DNA of 40,556 bases from CAZQVN01 sp964596775 (GCA_964596775.1 CAZQVN010000033.1:1-40556), one strand, 5' to 3'; positions 24,317-30,757 are shown, numbered from the stretch's first letter. Notes: generated from the sequence alone by a model not told the origin. Translations and numbers: made by a program.

Positions 24317-24522
24317 TCTCCCCTCACTTCCTTCCATGCTGGCCACCCCTCACCGTGCCAGCGCCCATGCCAGTCAGGCGACGATGGAGGGGTCACGCCG
24401 GACAGTTCCTCGTCCGTACCATCGTCGGCCCGAGGTTCACCGCGGAACCCGATCGTCCGCTTCGACCGCTTGGCCGTCGTGGCGAGGGTCACGGCCTGAA
24501 AGTTCTCGTGCGGGTCGCTCAA
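24313..24522 (-). CDS. Hypothetical small protein
   Basis: A TTG start at 24522 overlaps the previous stop as TTGA and has ggagggg just upstream, giving 69 aa. The product is polar, with TTAKRSKRTIGFRGEPRADD and a Trp-rich end (DWHGRWHGEGWPAWKE). It has no motif I know. The strong site and tight overlaps with both neighbours make it a likely real gene. Confidence 0.55.
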   Translation of the reverse strand: MSDPHENFQAVTLATTAKRSKRTIGFRGEPRADDGTDEELSGVTPPSSPDWHGRWHGEGWPAWKEVRGE

Positions 24523-24758
24523 TTCCCCTCCTCCTGCTTCGTATCGTCGCCCCTGAGCTGCTTCATGACCCGAACGGCACCCTCCAATTCCCTCTTTCCC
24601 TGGACGAGGGACATGTAGGCTCGACCAATTGCAGCCAGGCCGCTCTGATCCTTTTCTGCCAGCGGAGCGACAACATTCAGCGCGAGGTTGATTTCCGCGA
24701 GCTGGCTCTCCATTTCTTCGACGACTGTGTTGAGCGCGAGCTGGGTCATGGTTTTCAC
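24519..24758 (-). CDS. Hypothetical small helical protein
   Basis: The GTG at 24758 is preceded by ggaggcggg and gives 79 aa. The product is predominantly helical, with ESQLAEINLALNVVAPLAEK and a coiled-coil-like MSLVQGKRELEGAVRVMKQL. No membrane segment or metal motif is present. It sits between the RuvC-like gene and the terminase cluster. The 82-bp gap upstream (24759-24840) contains nothing recognisable. Confidence 0.6.
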   Translation of the reverse strand: MKTMTQLALNTVVEEMESQLAEINLALNVVAPLAEKDQSGLAAIGRAYMSLVQGKRELEGAVRVMKQLRGDDTKQEEGN

Positions 24759-24840
24759 CCCGCCTCCTTCCTTTCCGAGTAGACCGCACGGCCGAGAACG
24801 AATTCACGCTTTTGATTCGGCTCTTCCGGCCACAGAAACT

Positions 24841-25407
24841 TTAAGTCGCCACCGCCTGCTGTTCCTTTTCCCAGATCTTCGCCGCCGCGAGGGCGATCCC
24901 CGCCGCGTCTGCCTTCGCCTCCAGCCGGTACTGCGCCGTGTCCCAGCACCGCTCCCACCCGGCGATCGATTTCACCGCTTCGAGCATCTGGCACTTCGAG
25001 GCCCGGGCATCGTCTGCCAGGGCCTTCTTGGCCTGCATCGGGTGCACGTCCACCATGTCCCACTCTTCGAGCCGGATCCGAAGCGCCCCGATCAGCTCTC
25101 GCTGGGCTGCGTACGTCTTCAGCCGTGCACGAGTCAGCCCCTGGGGCGAGGGGACCTCCAGACCGATCAGGGTGGCCTCGTGCATCGAGGCCAGGAGAAC
25201 GGTCAGGCGGACTATCTCGGCGGCGGGGGCGGTGGCCGTCATGTGCATGCCGGCGGTTTCCACCAGGCGCGCGTCCCGGATCTTCGGCACGAGCTGCCGG
25301 CCGCGGCCGGCGACATCCAGGAGCGAGAACCCCACGACGACGATGCCGCACACGGCGCCGGGATCGATGCCGACCACGGTCAGGGAGGATGACCCGGCGG
25401 GCCTCAT
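24841..25407 (-). CDS. RuvC-like Holliday junction resolvase
   Basis: The ATG at 25407 has ggaggggg upstream. The 188-aa protein has the RNase H-fold acidic positions of RuvC-type nucleases: Asp15 in VVGIDPGAVCG, Glu84 in LIGLEVPSPQG and Asp167 in EAKADAAGIALAAAK. The last follows the 'x-x-DA-x-A-x-A-x-A' helix of the family. It would resolve branched DNA before packaging, in keeping with its place beside the terminase genes. The protein lies immediately left of attP, so after integration it would be the first gene at that prophage end. Confidence 0.75.
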   Translation of the reverse strand: MRPAGSSSLTVVGIDPGAVCGIVVVGFSLLDVAGRGRQLVPKIRDARLVETAGMHMTATAPAAEIVRLTVLLASMHEATLIGLEVPSPQGLTRARLKTYAAQRELIGALRIRLEEWDMVDVHPMQAKKALADDARASKCQMLEAVKSIAGWERCWDTAQYRLEAKADAAGIALAAAKIWEKEQQAVAT

Positions 25408-25427
25408 CGCACCCCCTCCGGGAATCC

Positions 25428-25761
25428 GTTGGTGTTTTCGTTGGTGTTTTTGCGGCTGAGTGGTGTTGTCGCTTGTTGTCCGATGTAGCAGGATGTAGCA
25501 GGCAAAGAGAGCGGCCCCCGCCGACTAAACGACGAGGGCCGTTGAACTTGGTTCAGTATCTGGCGCAGTTCCAACGATCTCCGGCGGTGACCCGCTGTAG
25601 CGCCCTCGGAGCCCTGTCGCGGTTTAGGAAACCGCTGCTCTATCCAACTGAGCTACGGGGGCAAGTTTCAGAAACAATATCAGAACAACGGCTTACGCGC
25701 TACGTCTCGACCACTCGAAGCACCGTCTCCTCCTCCCGTTGGTGCATCCGTTGGTGTTTTT
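25428..25761. other. Putative attP: arm-type repeats flanking a tRNA-Arg core
   Basis: Two pairs of the repeat gttggtgtttt flank a core. The left pair is at 25428-25438 and 25440-25450. The right pair is at 25738-25747 (a 7-bp partial match) and 25750-25760. Both pairs are spaced exactly 12 bp apart. A tandem gatgtagcag lies at 25482-25501. The core contains the 7-bp inverted repeat of a tRNA anticodon stem-loop (25619-25635). This is the arrangement of arm and core sites expected for a tyrosine integrase. The integrase gene ends inside the right arm. Confidence 0.75.
25619..25662 (-). tRNA. 5' half of tRNA-Arg (CCT), att identity segment (partial)
   Basis: From 25662 leftwards the sequence is the 5' half of a bacterial tRNA-Arg(CCT). 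It has the 5' acceptor strand gcccccg, the D-arm tagctcagttggatagagc and the complete anticodon stem-loop gcggtttcctaaaccgc. After position 43 homology ends: the following bases form no T-arm and no matching 3' acceptor strand. It is therefore not a functional tRNA but a captured half, as expected for an attP that recombines in the anticodon loop. Unusually, it is the 5' half rather than the 3' half. Confidence 0.85.
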
Positions 25762-26830
25762 CGGCTCCGACCATCGCCCAGCTCTCGTGCACTTCCCCGA
25801 TCTCGCGCCGGACGGCCGCCGTGGATCTCCGGCCGTAACGACGAAGGACCTGCACGGACGAGTGACCCGTGATCGCCATGACCGTTTCCTCGGAGAGCCC
25901 GGCATCGAGCAACCGGCCCGTCGCGGTGTGTCGCAGCTGGTGCCACGTGTAGTGCCGGATGCCGACCCGCCGGCACAACGTCCGCGTGATCGCCGCTCCC
26001 GCATAAGGCATCCAGCCGTAAGGTGTTATCGACGGCGTTTCGGACACGGTGTTCAGCTCGATCGCCCTGGCCAGGAGCTCCACGGCGCGAGGAACCAGCG
26101 GCACGACGCGCGTCTTCCCGTTCTTCGCCCCCGTCCCCTCGATGACCAGAATCGGGTCTGCGCCATCGAGCCGGATCCGGTCCGGCGACAGTTCCTTCTG
26201 CTCCGTGAACCGGATCGCCGTGATCGCCGCGAGCTCCATGGCATTCGCCACGCGCTCATCTGCGCCGTCAAGGAGAATCCGCAGGTGATCCTCAGGCACC
26301 GGTCGCGGAATCGCCTCCGCCACCTCCGGCATCGCAGGGCCGAACGGCGGGCAGGCTCGTATAGTTCCCTTCTCGGCCGCAAATCGAAGCACGCATCGAA
26401 CTTCGGCAAGCACGTGACGAACTGTCTGCGCGGAAAGACCCCCCTCTCGACACATCCGCGCGATGCTCACCAGGTGCGAAACATCGATCGCCTCGAGGTG
26501 GAGGTGACCGATGACCGGGTCAGCGTAGTTCTCGAGTCTGTACCCCGCGAGCTCGACCTGTTTTCCCTTCCGCTTCCCTGCCGTCCTCGGATTCCAGATT
26601 TCGCGCCAGAAGCGACGAAAGGTGATCGGCGGACCATCGGCCTCGGCTCGCGCCGCGATCGCCTCACGTGCGCGCTGCTTCGCTTCGAGGCGGGCGCCAG
26701 GGAGTTGACGTCTGGCCAGTGCGTAATCCGTTCCGAGCGGTATCACGATTCGAATCCCTTTCACTTCGATCTCGCAGTACCAGGCGCCGGTGTCCTTCCT
26801 GCGCCTGAGGTTCCTATGCTGCGGTGCCAC
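25700..26830 (-). CDS. int: Tyrosine integrase
   Basis: The 376-aa protein has a GTG start overlapping the preceding gene. The N-terminal 65 residues look like an arm-binding domain (DTGAWYCEIEVKGIRIVIPL), and residues 70-165 form a core-binding domain. The catalytic domain has Arg207 (AAITAIRFTEQKEL), Lys236 or Lys239 (GTGAKNGKTRVVPL), His297-x-x-Arg300 (HQLRHTAT), His323 (ITGHSSV) and nucleophile Tyr332 (LRRYGRR). The usual Gly before the first Arg is replaced (TAIR). It integrates and, with a directionality factor, excises the prophage at the adjacent attP. Confidence 0.93.
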   Translation of the reverse strand: MAPQHRNLRRRKDTGAWYCEIEVKGIRIVIPLGTDYALARRQLPGARLEAKQRAREAIAARAEADGPPITFRRFWREIWNPRTAGKRKGKQVELAGYRLENYADPVIGHLHLEAIDVSHLVSIARMCREGGLSAQTVRHVLAEVRCVLRFAAEKGTIRACPPFGPAMPEVAEAIPRPVPEDHLRILLDGADERVANAMELAAITAIRFTEQKELSPDRIRLDGADPILVIEGTGAKNGKTRVVPLVPRAVELLARAIELNTVSETPSITPYGWMPYAGAAITRTLCRRVGIRHYTWHQLRHTATGRLLDAGLSEETVMAITGHSSVQVLRRYGRRSTAAVRREIGEVHESWAMVGAEKHQRMHQREEETVLRVVET

Positions 26831-27020
26831 CCCGTGCCTCCTTCCGGGGGTCGCCGCCGGTTCGCTGGGTCATCTGCGCCTCGGTAAACCGCACGCCACC
26901 GGTCGGCGTACGGCTGCAGGCGAGAATACCACCGCGCACCCAGCGCCGGATGGTCTCTGCGCACACGCCCCAGTGTTCCGCGGCGTCGTGCACGGTGAAG
27001 CGGGCAACCGGTGGGCTCAC
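26814..27020 (-). CDS. MerR-type HTH protein, candidate excisionase
   Basis: The GTG at 27020 overlaps the upstream stop as GTGA, with gggaggga before it, and gives 68 aa. It contains a winged-helix/MerR-like HTH: RFTVHDAAEHWGVCAETIRR followed by WVRGGILACSRTPTGGVRFT. That is the 'Y/FT-x-x-E-A-A-x-x-L-G-V-x-x-x-T-[IV]-R-R-W-x-x-x-G-x-x' form of excisionases. It directly precedes and overlaps the integrase gene, so a recombination directionality factor is the best guess. A transcription regulator is the alternative. Confidence 0.7.
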   Translation of the reverse strand: MSPPVARFTVHDAAEHWGVCAETIRRWVRGGILACSRTPTGGVRFTEAQMTQRTGGDPRKEARGGTAA

Positions 27021-27307
27021 TCGTCCCTCCCGGACACGCCAGGAGCCACCCGGCGGATCGGTGTACGGCCTTCCCGGCCAACGATCTTCCCTTTCGGCCC
27101 GCGCTTCTTCTTCGGGCGGGCGATGCCCGTCTTCATCCATCGACTGCGCGTCCATCCACGACTGCGAACCAAGCGAGAGACCGTCGAGGGGTCGATTTTC
27201 AGCGCCCGAGCAACAGCGCTGCACGAGGCCCCCGCCTGCCAAAGCTTCTTGATCTCTGGCGTCAGGGCGGCCACCTTGCCGGGCTGAAATCCCTTTTTCC
27301 CCTTCAC
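27017..27307 (-). CDS. HTH DNA-binding protein
   Basis: The 96-aa product has a resolvase-type helix-turn-helix at residues 14-48: ALTPEIKKLWQAGASCSAVA then RALKIDPSTVSRLVRSRGW. The rest is very basic (KKKRGPKGKI). It overlaps both neighbours. Such short HTH proteins next to excisionases usually act as transcription or recombination accessory factors. No catalytic domain is attached. Confidence 0.65.
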   Translation of the reverse strand: MKGKKGFQPGKVAALTPEIKKLWQAGASCSAVARALKIDPSTVSRLVRSRGWTRSRWMKTGIARPKKKRGPKGKIVGREGRTPIRRVAPGVSGRDE

Positions 27308-27618
27308 CGATCCTCCTGGTCGAAGATATCCGCCGGACCCGCAGCTTCTGTGCGGAGTTCGAACAGCGGAAAATCAGCGGTTGGTGTGGCGCTACTCTCC
27401 CGGCGCCTGAACACGGGGCAGGAGCTCCCCTCGGCCGCGGTCGTGAGCCGGCTGCCGTAGGCGGAGGCCGCCGGCGGTGCCGGTGTCCATTCGCAGCGCC
27501 CGGTCTTGGCGATCACGCGGGTGAAGAGACTGCACCGGCCGCAGCAGACGGGTGGAAGATCGTCCGGGAGCGGATCCTGGCCGTCCTCGAAGATGAGCGG
27601 GTTCGGCTTGTGTCTCAC
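27304..27618 (-). CDS. Cys-rich small protein
   Basis: The GTG at 27618 overlaps the upstream stop as GTGA and gives 104 aa. It has a cysteine cluster CCGRCSLFTRVIAKTGRCEW and a later SSCPVFRRRE, which together could bind one zinc ion. A conserved-looking opening is RHKPNPLIFEDGQDPL. The long C-terminal part is polar. Some phage proteins with this spacing are unnamed single-zinc modules. Function unknown. Confidence 0.6.
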   Translation of the reverse strand: MRHKPNPLIFEDGQDPLPDDLPPVCCGRCSLFTRVIAKTGRCEWTPAPPAASAYGSRLTTAAEGSSCPVFRRRESSATPTADFPLFELRTEAAGPADIFDQEDR

Positions 27619-27977
27619 TCGAGGTCCCCCAGGTCGGCCGGCGGCGCGGGAACCGGCGCCGGAGCGGCCGGCGTGCAGTCGTGGCCGACGGGACGGCAGT
27701 AGATCCGCGCGCAGTCCTGGCAGCGGACGAGGTTCTCGTCGTCCGGCCCGCGGCGCCAGTGGAACCCGTAGGTGAGATGGAACCGGGCGGCCTTCCGGGC
27801 CCGGACCAGTGGATCCCCCGCCTCGAGATCGAGCACGCGGTGTCGGTCGATCCACGGGTAGTCCGGATGCGGGTCAGCGGTCGCGGGCAGCTCGCGCTGC
27901 TCGATATCGCCGAGGCCGCCGGATCCCGGGGGTGTGTCCGGGAGGCGCCGGTAGAGTTCGGCCAGGACGGGGTTCAT
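27615..27977 (-). CDS. Small Cys/His-containing protein
   Basis: The ATG at 27977 overlaps the preceding stop as ATGA; upstream Met codons are in the shadow of the neighbour. The 120-aa product has a helical start (NPVLAELYRRLPDTPP) and an aromatic centre FHLTYGFHWRRGPDD. A zinc-like knot follows: LVRCQDCARIYCRPVGHDC. It ends in a proline-rich tail (PAAPAPVPAPPADLGDLE). It is the middle of a tight cluster of three overlapping genes. I do not recognise a family. Confidence 0.6.
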   Translation of the reverse strand: MNPVLAELYRRLPDTPPGSGGLGDIEQRELPATADPHPDYPWIDRHRVLDLEAGDPLVRARKAARFHLTYGFHWRRGPDDENLVRCQDCARIYCRPVGHDCTPAAPAPVPAPPADLGDLE

Positions 27978-28678
27978 TCCGGCAGCTCCTTCCCGGTGAT
28001 GGTGCGGTAGGCGGTGCACATGGCCTGGTAGTCGGGGTGGTCCGGGAACGCGAGGTGCTCGGCCCAGTCCGGGCTGATGTCCGGGTGGGCGTCGAGGAAG
28101 GCACGAACCCGGGTGGTGTGGGGCTGGTTTTCCTCCGCCCCGTTGGAGCCCGCCTGGGCGGTCGCCCGCCCAGGGCGATCCGTCCCGGCGCGGCGAGCGT
28201 CGGAGTTCCTAGTCAAGCTCGGAGTAGACTCATGGGGGGTAGATTCCTGGAGGGAATCTACCCCCTGCTCTGATCTGCTATGCTTTGCTATGCTCTGCTC
28301 TGCTAGCATTGGGTTGGCATTGGGCACCCTATGCGCCCCCTTGCTATCTGCGTTTTTCCATCTACGCTTAGCGTTCTCGCGCCCTTCATCGCTTTTTCGC
28401 TCGATGCGACGGATCTCTGCCTGTACTCTGGGGTGCGTCAACCGTCCATTTTTCGTCGTGAAGATCTCTCGAATGGCTTCAAGTCGACCTACTGGCACCC
28501 GGGTAAACCGGGCCAAGTATTCTGGCTCCCATTCGACGGTGCCATCTTCTGAGTCGTACATAAGGCAGAGGATGTCGAGGTATGCGCCACACTGGTCAGG
28601 GTCCAGGCGGAGGCGCGTGCGAGATAGAAGCCAATCTCGGAAGTACCAATGGATGTAACCGAGCCTGGAGGCTGGCAT
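27974..28678 (-). CDS. DUF1376-type protein, possible replication initiator
   Basis: The 234-aa protein has the DUF1376 pattern in residues 1-95: IHWYFRDWLLSRTRLRLDPD, QCGAYLDILCLMYDSEDG, then YLARFTRVPVGRLEAI and a final TTKNGRLTHPRVQAEI. In phages such proteins take the place of replication initiators or O-like proteins. A low-complexity linker (LAEQSIAKHSRSEQ) is encoded by pentanucleotide repeats, and a C-terminal small domain follows (DISPDWAEHLAFPDHPDYQA). It is the first gene of the leftward block, with a ggggtgg site. No clear promoter is seen ahead of it. Confidence 0.75.
   Translation of the reverse strand: MPASRLGYIHWYFRDWLLSRTRLRLDPDQCGAYLDILCLMYDSEDGTVEWEPEYLARFTRVPVGRLEAIREIFTTKNGRLTHPRVQAEIRRIERKSDEGRENAKRRWKNADSKGAHRVPNANPMLAEQSIAKHSRSEQGVDSLQESTPHESTPSLTRNSDARRAGTDRPGRATAQAGSNGAEENQPHTTRVRAFLDAHPDISPDWAEHLAFPDHPDYQAMCTAYRTITGKELPE
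28266..28309. repeat. Degenerate pentanucleotide repeat tract inside the DUF1376 gene
   Basis: The minus strand reads as imperfect repeats of agagc and tagca, encoding a period-5 peptide (AEQSIAKHSRSEQ). Similar tracts lie in the linker of many DUF1376 proteins. The unit is not a multiple of three, so slippage would change the frame and could cut the C-terminal domain off. The repeats are impure here, which should slow slippage. Confidence 0.6.
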
Positions 28679-28707
28679 CAGGCCACCCCCGATAGGAGAA
28701 GTAGATC

Positions 28708-29067
28708 GTGAGACATCTGCTTGCGGTTCTGGTGGTGGCCGTCCTGGTGGCCGGCTGCTCGAAAGACACTCACGACAAGGCCCTGGTCGGCTGCTGGGCG
28801 AATCAACTTCCGGGGACGGCGTTGACGAAGCTGTGTTTCCGGAGCGACGGCGCCGGTACTGGAGAATCGCCGTACGGAGATATCACGACCCGATGGGACA
28901 CCGAGGTGCGCGGGGAATTGTGGGTAGGATTTTCGTTCTTCGGCCAATTCGTTGGCGAAGAACGGTTTAACTACAGGATTGAGGGAAACAGCTTGAGGTT
29001 GATGCGCCACCCCGTTGAGACAGGGTGGGAGCTGCCAGACACGACGACGTGGAGTCGCAGTTTTTAA
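28708..29067 (+). CDS. Small lipoprotein
   Basis: A GTG start after tagatc/aggaga gives 119 aa. The signal region MRHLLAVLVVAVLVAGCSK has a textbook lipobox (LVAGC) with Cys17 as the lipidated residue. The mature part has GCWANQLPGTALTKLCFRSD and a beta-rich body ending in WELPDTTTWSRSF. It lies outside the early and late blocks, next to the immunity region and in opposite orientation to the late operon. That is typical of morons expressed from the prophage, such as superinfection-exclusion lipoproteins. The function is an inference. Confidence 0.75.
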   Translation: MRHLLAVLVVAVLVAGCSKDTHDKALVGCWANQLPGTALTKLCFRSDGAGTGESPYGDITTRWDTEVRGELWVGFSFFGQFVGEERFNYRIEGNSLRLMRHPVETGWELPDTTTWSRSF

Positions 29068-29082
29068 GGGGGGGGCTTTAGA

Positions 29083-29253
29083 ATGAACTCTGGCTATTCC
29101 GCAGTTTCGCTCCTGGTGTTTCTGTCTCTGGTGATCCTGGTCCTGGCGTTGATCCGAAACCTGACTCTCTGGTACTTCAGGATCGACAGGATCGTGCAGC
29201 TGCTGGAAAGCATTGATGCGAAGCTGAGCGTCAGGAAACCGCCGGAACCCTAG
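29083..29253 (+). CDS. One-span membrane protein, paralogue of the next gene
   Basis: This 56-aa frame begins at the ATG at 29083 with an aagggggggg stretch upstream. It has a hydrophobic segment SLLVFLSLVILVLALI, then LTLWYFRIDRIVQLLESIDA. The signature W-Y-x-x-I-D-R-x(4)-[LM]-E-x-I-D-x-[KR]-L is shared with the 71-aa protein encoded at 29302. The short amphipathic helix after the span suggests a small membrane-bound oligomer. The pair lies in the moron island, so a role in lysogen surface or defence is possible. Confidence 0.6.
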   Translation: MNSGYSAVSLLVFLSLVILVLALIRNLTLWYFRIDRIVQLLESIDAKLSVRKPPEP

Positions 29254-29301
29254 GCCACCGGGTGCGAGGAACCAGTCGAATCGACTGCAAATGGAGGTCC
29301 A

Positions 29302-29517
29302 ATGACAGAGTTTGGTGTTCTCTTTCTTGCGCTCGGAATACTTGTGGGAGTGGCCGTTCTTGTCGTTGGCCTCTTCATTGTGTTCCGATGGATCGTGCTC
29401 TGGTACTGGAAGATTGACAGGCACATGGAGATCATGGAGCGGATCGATCGCCGGCTTGCAAAGATGGAGGGAGAAGAAACACCTGCGGCCCTCGAAGCGC
29501 AGAAGCATACCCGCTGA
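29302..29517 (+). CDS. One-span membrane protein, paralogue of the previous gene
   Basis: The 71-aa product has a long hydrophobic span (LFLALGILVGVAVLVVGLF). It continues with VLWYWKIDRHMEIMERIDRR, the same membrane-proximal signature as the preceding 56-aa protein. The acidic tail ends in KHTR. A tggagg site (29292-29297) lies four bases before the ATG. It is the last gene before a strong terminator. The pair is probably a tandem duplication with divergence. Confidence 0.65.
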   Translation: MTEFGVLFLALGILVGVAVLVVGLFIVFRWIVLWYWKIDRHMEIMERIDRRLAKMEGEETPAALEAQKHTR

Positions 29518-29527
29518 GGCCGCACAC

Positions 29528-29566
29528 AAATGCCCCCGGACGGCCGCAACAGGTCCGGGGGCATTT
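29528..29566. terminator. Bidirectional intrinsic terminator
   Basis: Bases 29528-29541 pair perfectly with 29553-29566 over 14 bp, starting aaatgccc and ending gggcattt. The A-run and T-run at the two edges make it a terminator in both directions. It separates the rightward moron island from the leftward 29586-29813 gene, which converge here. Confidence 0.88.
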
Positions 29567-29585
29567 GAATTGTTTGATGCAGGAT

Positions 29586-29813
29586 CTAGCCGCGGTGCCT
29601 CTTCATCTCTTCCATCTGCTCGCGCAGTGTGGTTTCGATCTTCTTCCTCAACCCGTACGCTTCCATTGCCTGCTTCACGATCTCTTGGATGTCCAGCCCC
29701 GATAACCCCTTGTACCGACGAACCAGTTCCGCCACCTCCGGATAGCATGAGAGCTGATCGGGGCGCTGCCTGGGTGTTTTTTTGTGCTTGGGAGCGTTGT
29801 TGGCTGGGGACAC
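29586..29813 (-). CDS. Small immunity-region protein, candidate repressor
   Basis: I chose a GTG at 29813 with cgagg eight bases upstream (75 aa). A longer form from 29867 is open but has a poor site. The product has a basic start (NNAPKHKKTPRQRPDQ) and a helical body, CYPEVAELVRRYKGLSGLDI then QEIVKQAMEAYGLRKKIETT. No classical CI-type HTH is present; the helix pair could be a ribbon-helix-helix or unrelated. It is the only leftward gene facing the divergent promoters, so a lysogenic repressor is the functional guess from position alone. Confidence 0.45.
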   Translation of the reverse strand: MSPANNAPKHKKTPRQRPDQLSCYPEVAELVRRYKGLSGLDIQEIVKQAMEAYGLRKKIETTLREQMEEMKRHRG

Positions 29814-30061
29814 TTGTGGCCTCGAATTGATGTCTATAATTCTTATGTCGCCCACATCCGACCTCACATCCTCGGAGGAAATTCAATACTTGCAAGGGGG
29901 ACGGGGGTTGCGGAAATAGTGTGCCCCCCGACGACCCCGGATTCAACCCGCATGAGCCATGGCCTGTTCCCCCGGATACCCATCCAGAAAACATAGCGAC
30001 CTCCGCCGCACAAATCGTTGAACAACAACATCTTGCACCAAGAACGCAGAGCGTCTAGGGA
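29814..30061. other. Immunity leader region without a clear gene
   Basis: This stretch lies between the leftward small gene and the divergent promoters. It contains a perfect TATAAT at 29835-29840 (plus strand) with a weak TTGTGG 15 bp upstream, which may be a minor promoter. On the minus strand a good ggaggtcgct precedes an ATG at 29994. The frame from there runs antisense through the neighbouring genes and is not convincing. Otherwise it looks like an untranslated leader. Confidence 0.4.
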
Positions 30062-30090
30062 AAGGTACTCTCTTGGCGCATTGTTGTCAA
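30062..30090 (-). promoter_or_regulatory. Leftward immunity promoter
   Basis: On the minus strand TTGACA (30085-30090) is followed after exactly 17 bp by TACCTT (30062-30067). The -35 is perfect and the -10 is weak, as in many regulated maintenance promoters. It points to the candidate repressor gene with a leader of about 240 nt. The -35 region overlaps repeated ttgttg/cttgttg elements that could be operators. Confidence 0.55.
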
Positions 30091-30115
30091 GTTTTCTTGT
30101 TGCTAATTTTTTTGT

Positions 30116-30145
30116 TTGACCATTTGCCCATGCAATACGTATACT
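30116..30145 (+). promoter_or_regulatory. Rightward early promoter with operator-like repeats
   Basis: TTGACC (30116-30121) and TATACT (30140-30145) are separated by 18 bp, a near-consensus promoter. The predicted start is about 20 nt before the Cro-like gene. CATGCAA occurs twice, at 30129-30135 and 30146-30152, flanking the -10, and a palindromic atacgtat lies between. These are good candidates for operator half-sites that control early transcription. Confidence 0.7.
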
Positions 30146-30172
30146 CATGCAACTGGAGGGAGGTGATTCACG

Positions 30173-30388
30173 ATGGACGAGCGCAAGGGAAGCGAAAGGT
30201 CCGAACTCATCGACGAGGTTAAGAGGCTTGGGGTCCGAGTCTCCCAATTGTCCTTGAACGTCGGTATCCCCTACCCGCTGTTGACGCGGAAATTGAAGGG
30301 GTTGACTGCGTGGGACGAGGGCGAAGAAGAGAGGGTCCGTCAAGCGATGTATCCAGAGCCGGCCCACCCCGACCAGCTCCCCACCTGA
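30173..30388 (+). CDS. Cro-like HTH regulator
   Basis: A very strong site (ggagggaggtgatt) precedes the ATG at 30173. The 71-aa protein contains a helix-turn-helix near residues 17-45 (KRLGVRVSQLSLNVGIPYPL then LTRKLKGLTAWDEGEEERV). It is the first gene behind the early promoter and opposite the leftward gene, the place of Cro in lambdoid phages. It would repress the leftward promoter or turn down early transcription. The assignment is from position and HTH pattern. Confidence 0.65.
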   Translation: MDERKGSERSELIDEVKRLGVRVSQLSLNVGIPYPLLTRKLKGLTAWDEGEEERVRQAMYPEPAHPDQLPT

Positions 30389-30401
30389 AAGGAGGCTCCC
30401 A

Positions 30402-30632
30402 GTGATCGTGATCCTTTCGAACCCGGACACCGGCGCCTGCCGGAAGGTCCACGCGCAGATGGACCGGATGAGTGACCGGTTCCGGTTCTACATCGAGGGT
30501 GAGGACGTGAACCGCGCCGCGGCGCAGCTCAACCTCCCCGCCGATGAGCTCGTGGTCCAGACCGGCCGGATGCATCAGTACGGCGCTGTCTACGAGTACA
30601 TCCCGTCCGATCCGGCGGGCGCCCGGCGATGA
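30402..30632 (+). CDS. Hypothetical small early protein
   Basis: A GTG start follows aaaggaggctccca and gives 76 aa. The product opens with VILSNPDTGACRKVHAQMDR, continues with RFRFYIEGEDVNRAAAQLNL and ends PSDPAGARR. It seems a small mixed alpha/beta protein. Its stop overlaps the next start (ATGA). I recognise no motif. Confidence 0.65.
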   Translation: MIVILSNPDTGACRKVHAQMDRMSDRFRFYIEGEDVNRAAAQLNLPADELVVQTGRMHQYGAVYEYIPSDPAGARR

Positions 30633-30757
30633 CGACACCGGCGGTCAGTGTCGACCTCGGCTGGCTCTGGAGCTTCCTGGGGCTGGGGCTGGTCCTCCTG
30701 GTGTTCCTGCTGCTCGCCAACTACCTGTTGAACGGAGGCAACGGTGACGATCAGTGA
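30629..30757 (+). CDS. Very small membrane protein (42 aa)
   Basis: The ATG at 30629 overlaps the previous stop. The peptide has a Trp-containing start (DLGWLWSFLG) and a continuous hydrophobic span (LGLGLVLLVFLLLANYLL). It ends with NGGNGDDQ. The next gene starts 14 nt before its stop. It is one of three tiny membrane genes in a row. No function can be assigned. Confidence 0.5.
   Translation: MTTPAVSVDLGWLWSFLGLGLVLLVFLLLANYLLNGGNGDDQ

Noticed and set aside
25558..25662. Complete tRNA-Arg gene
   Set aside because: Only positions 1 to 43 match. There is no T-arm and no 3' acceptor strand, so it is a partial gene in attP.
28678..29994. 438-codon open frame on the minus strand with a good ribosome-binding site
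   Set aside because: It runs antisense through the lipoprotein, the two membrane genes, the terminator and the leftward small gene. Its composition (Gly, Arg, Pro, Gln rich) is that of a shadow frame.
29864..30430. 188-codon minus-strand frame across the immunity region
   Set aside because: It covers both divergent promoters and the Cro-like gene, has no site at its start and no recognisable domain.
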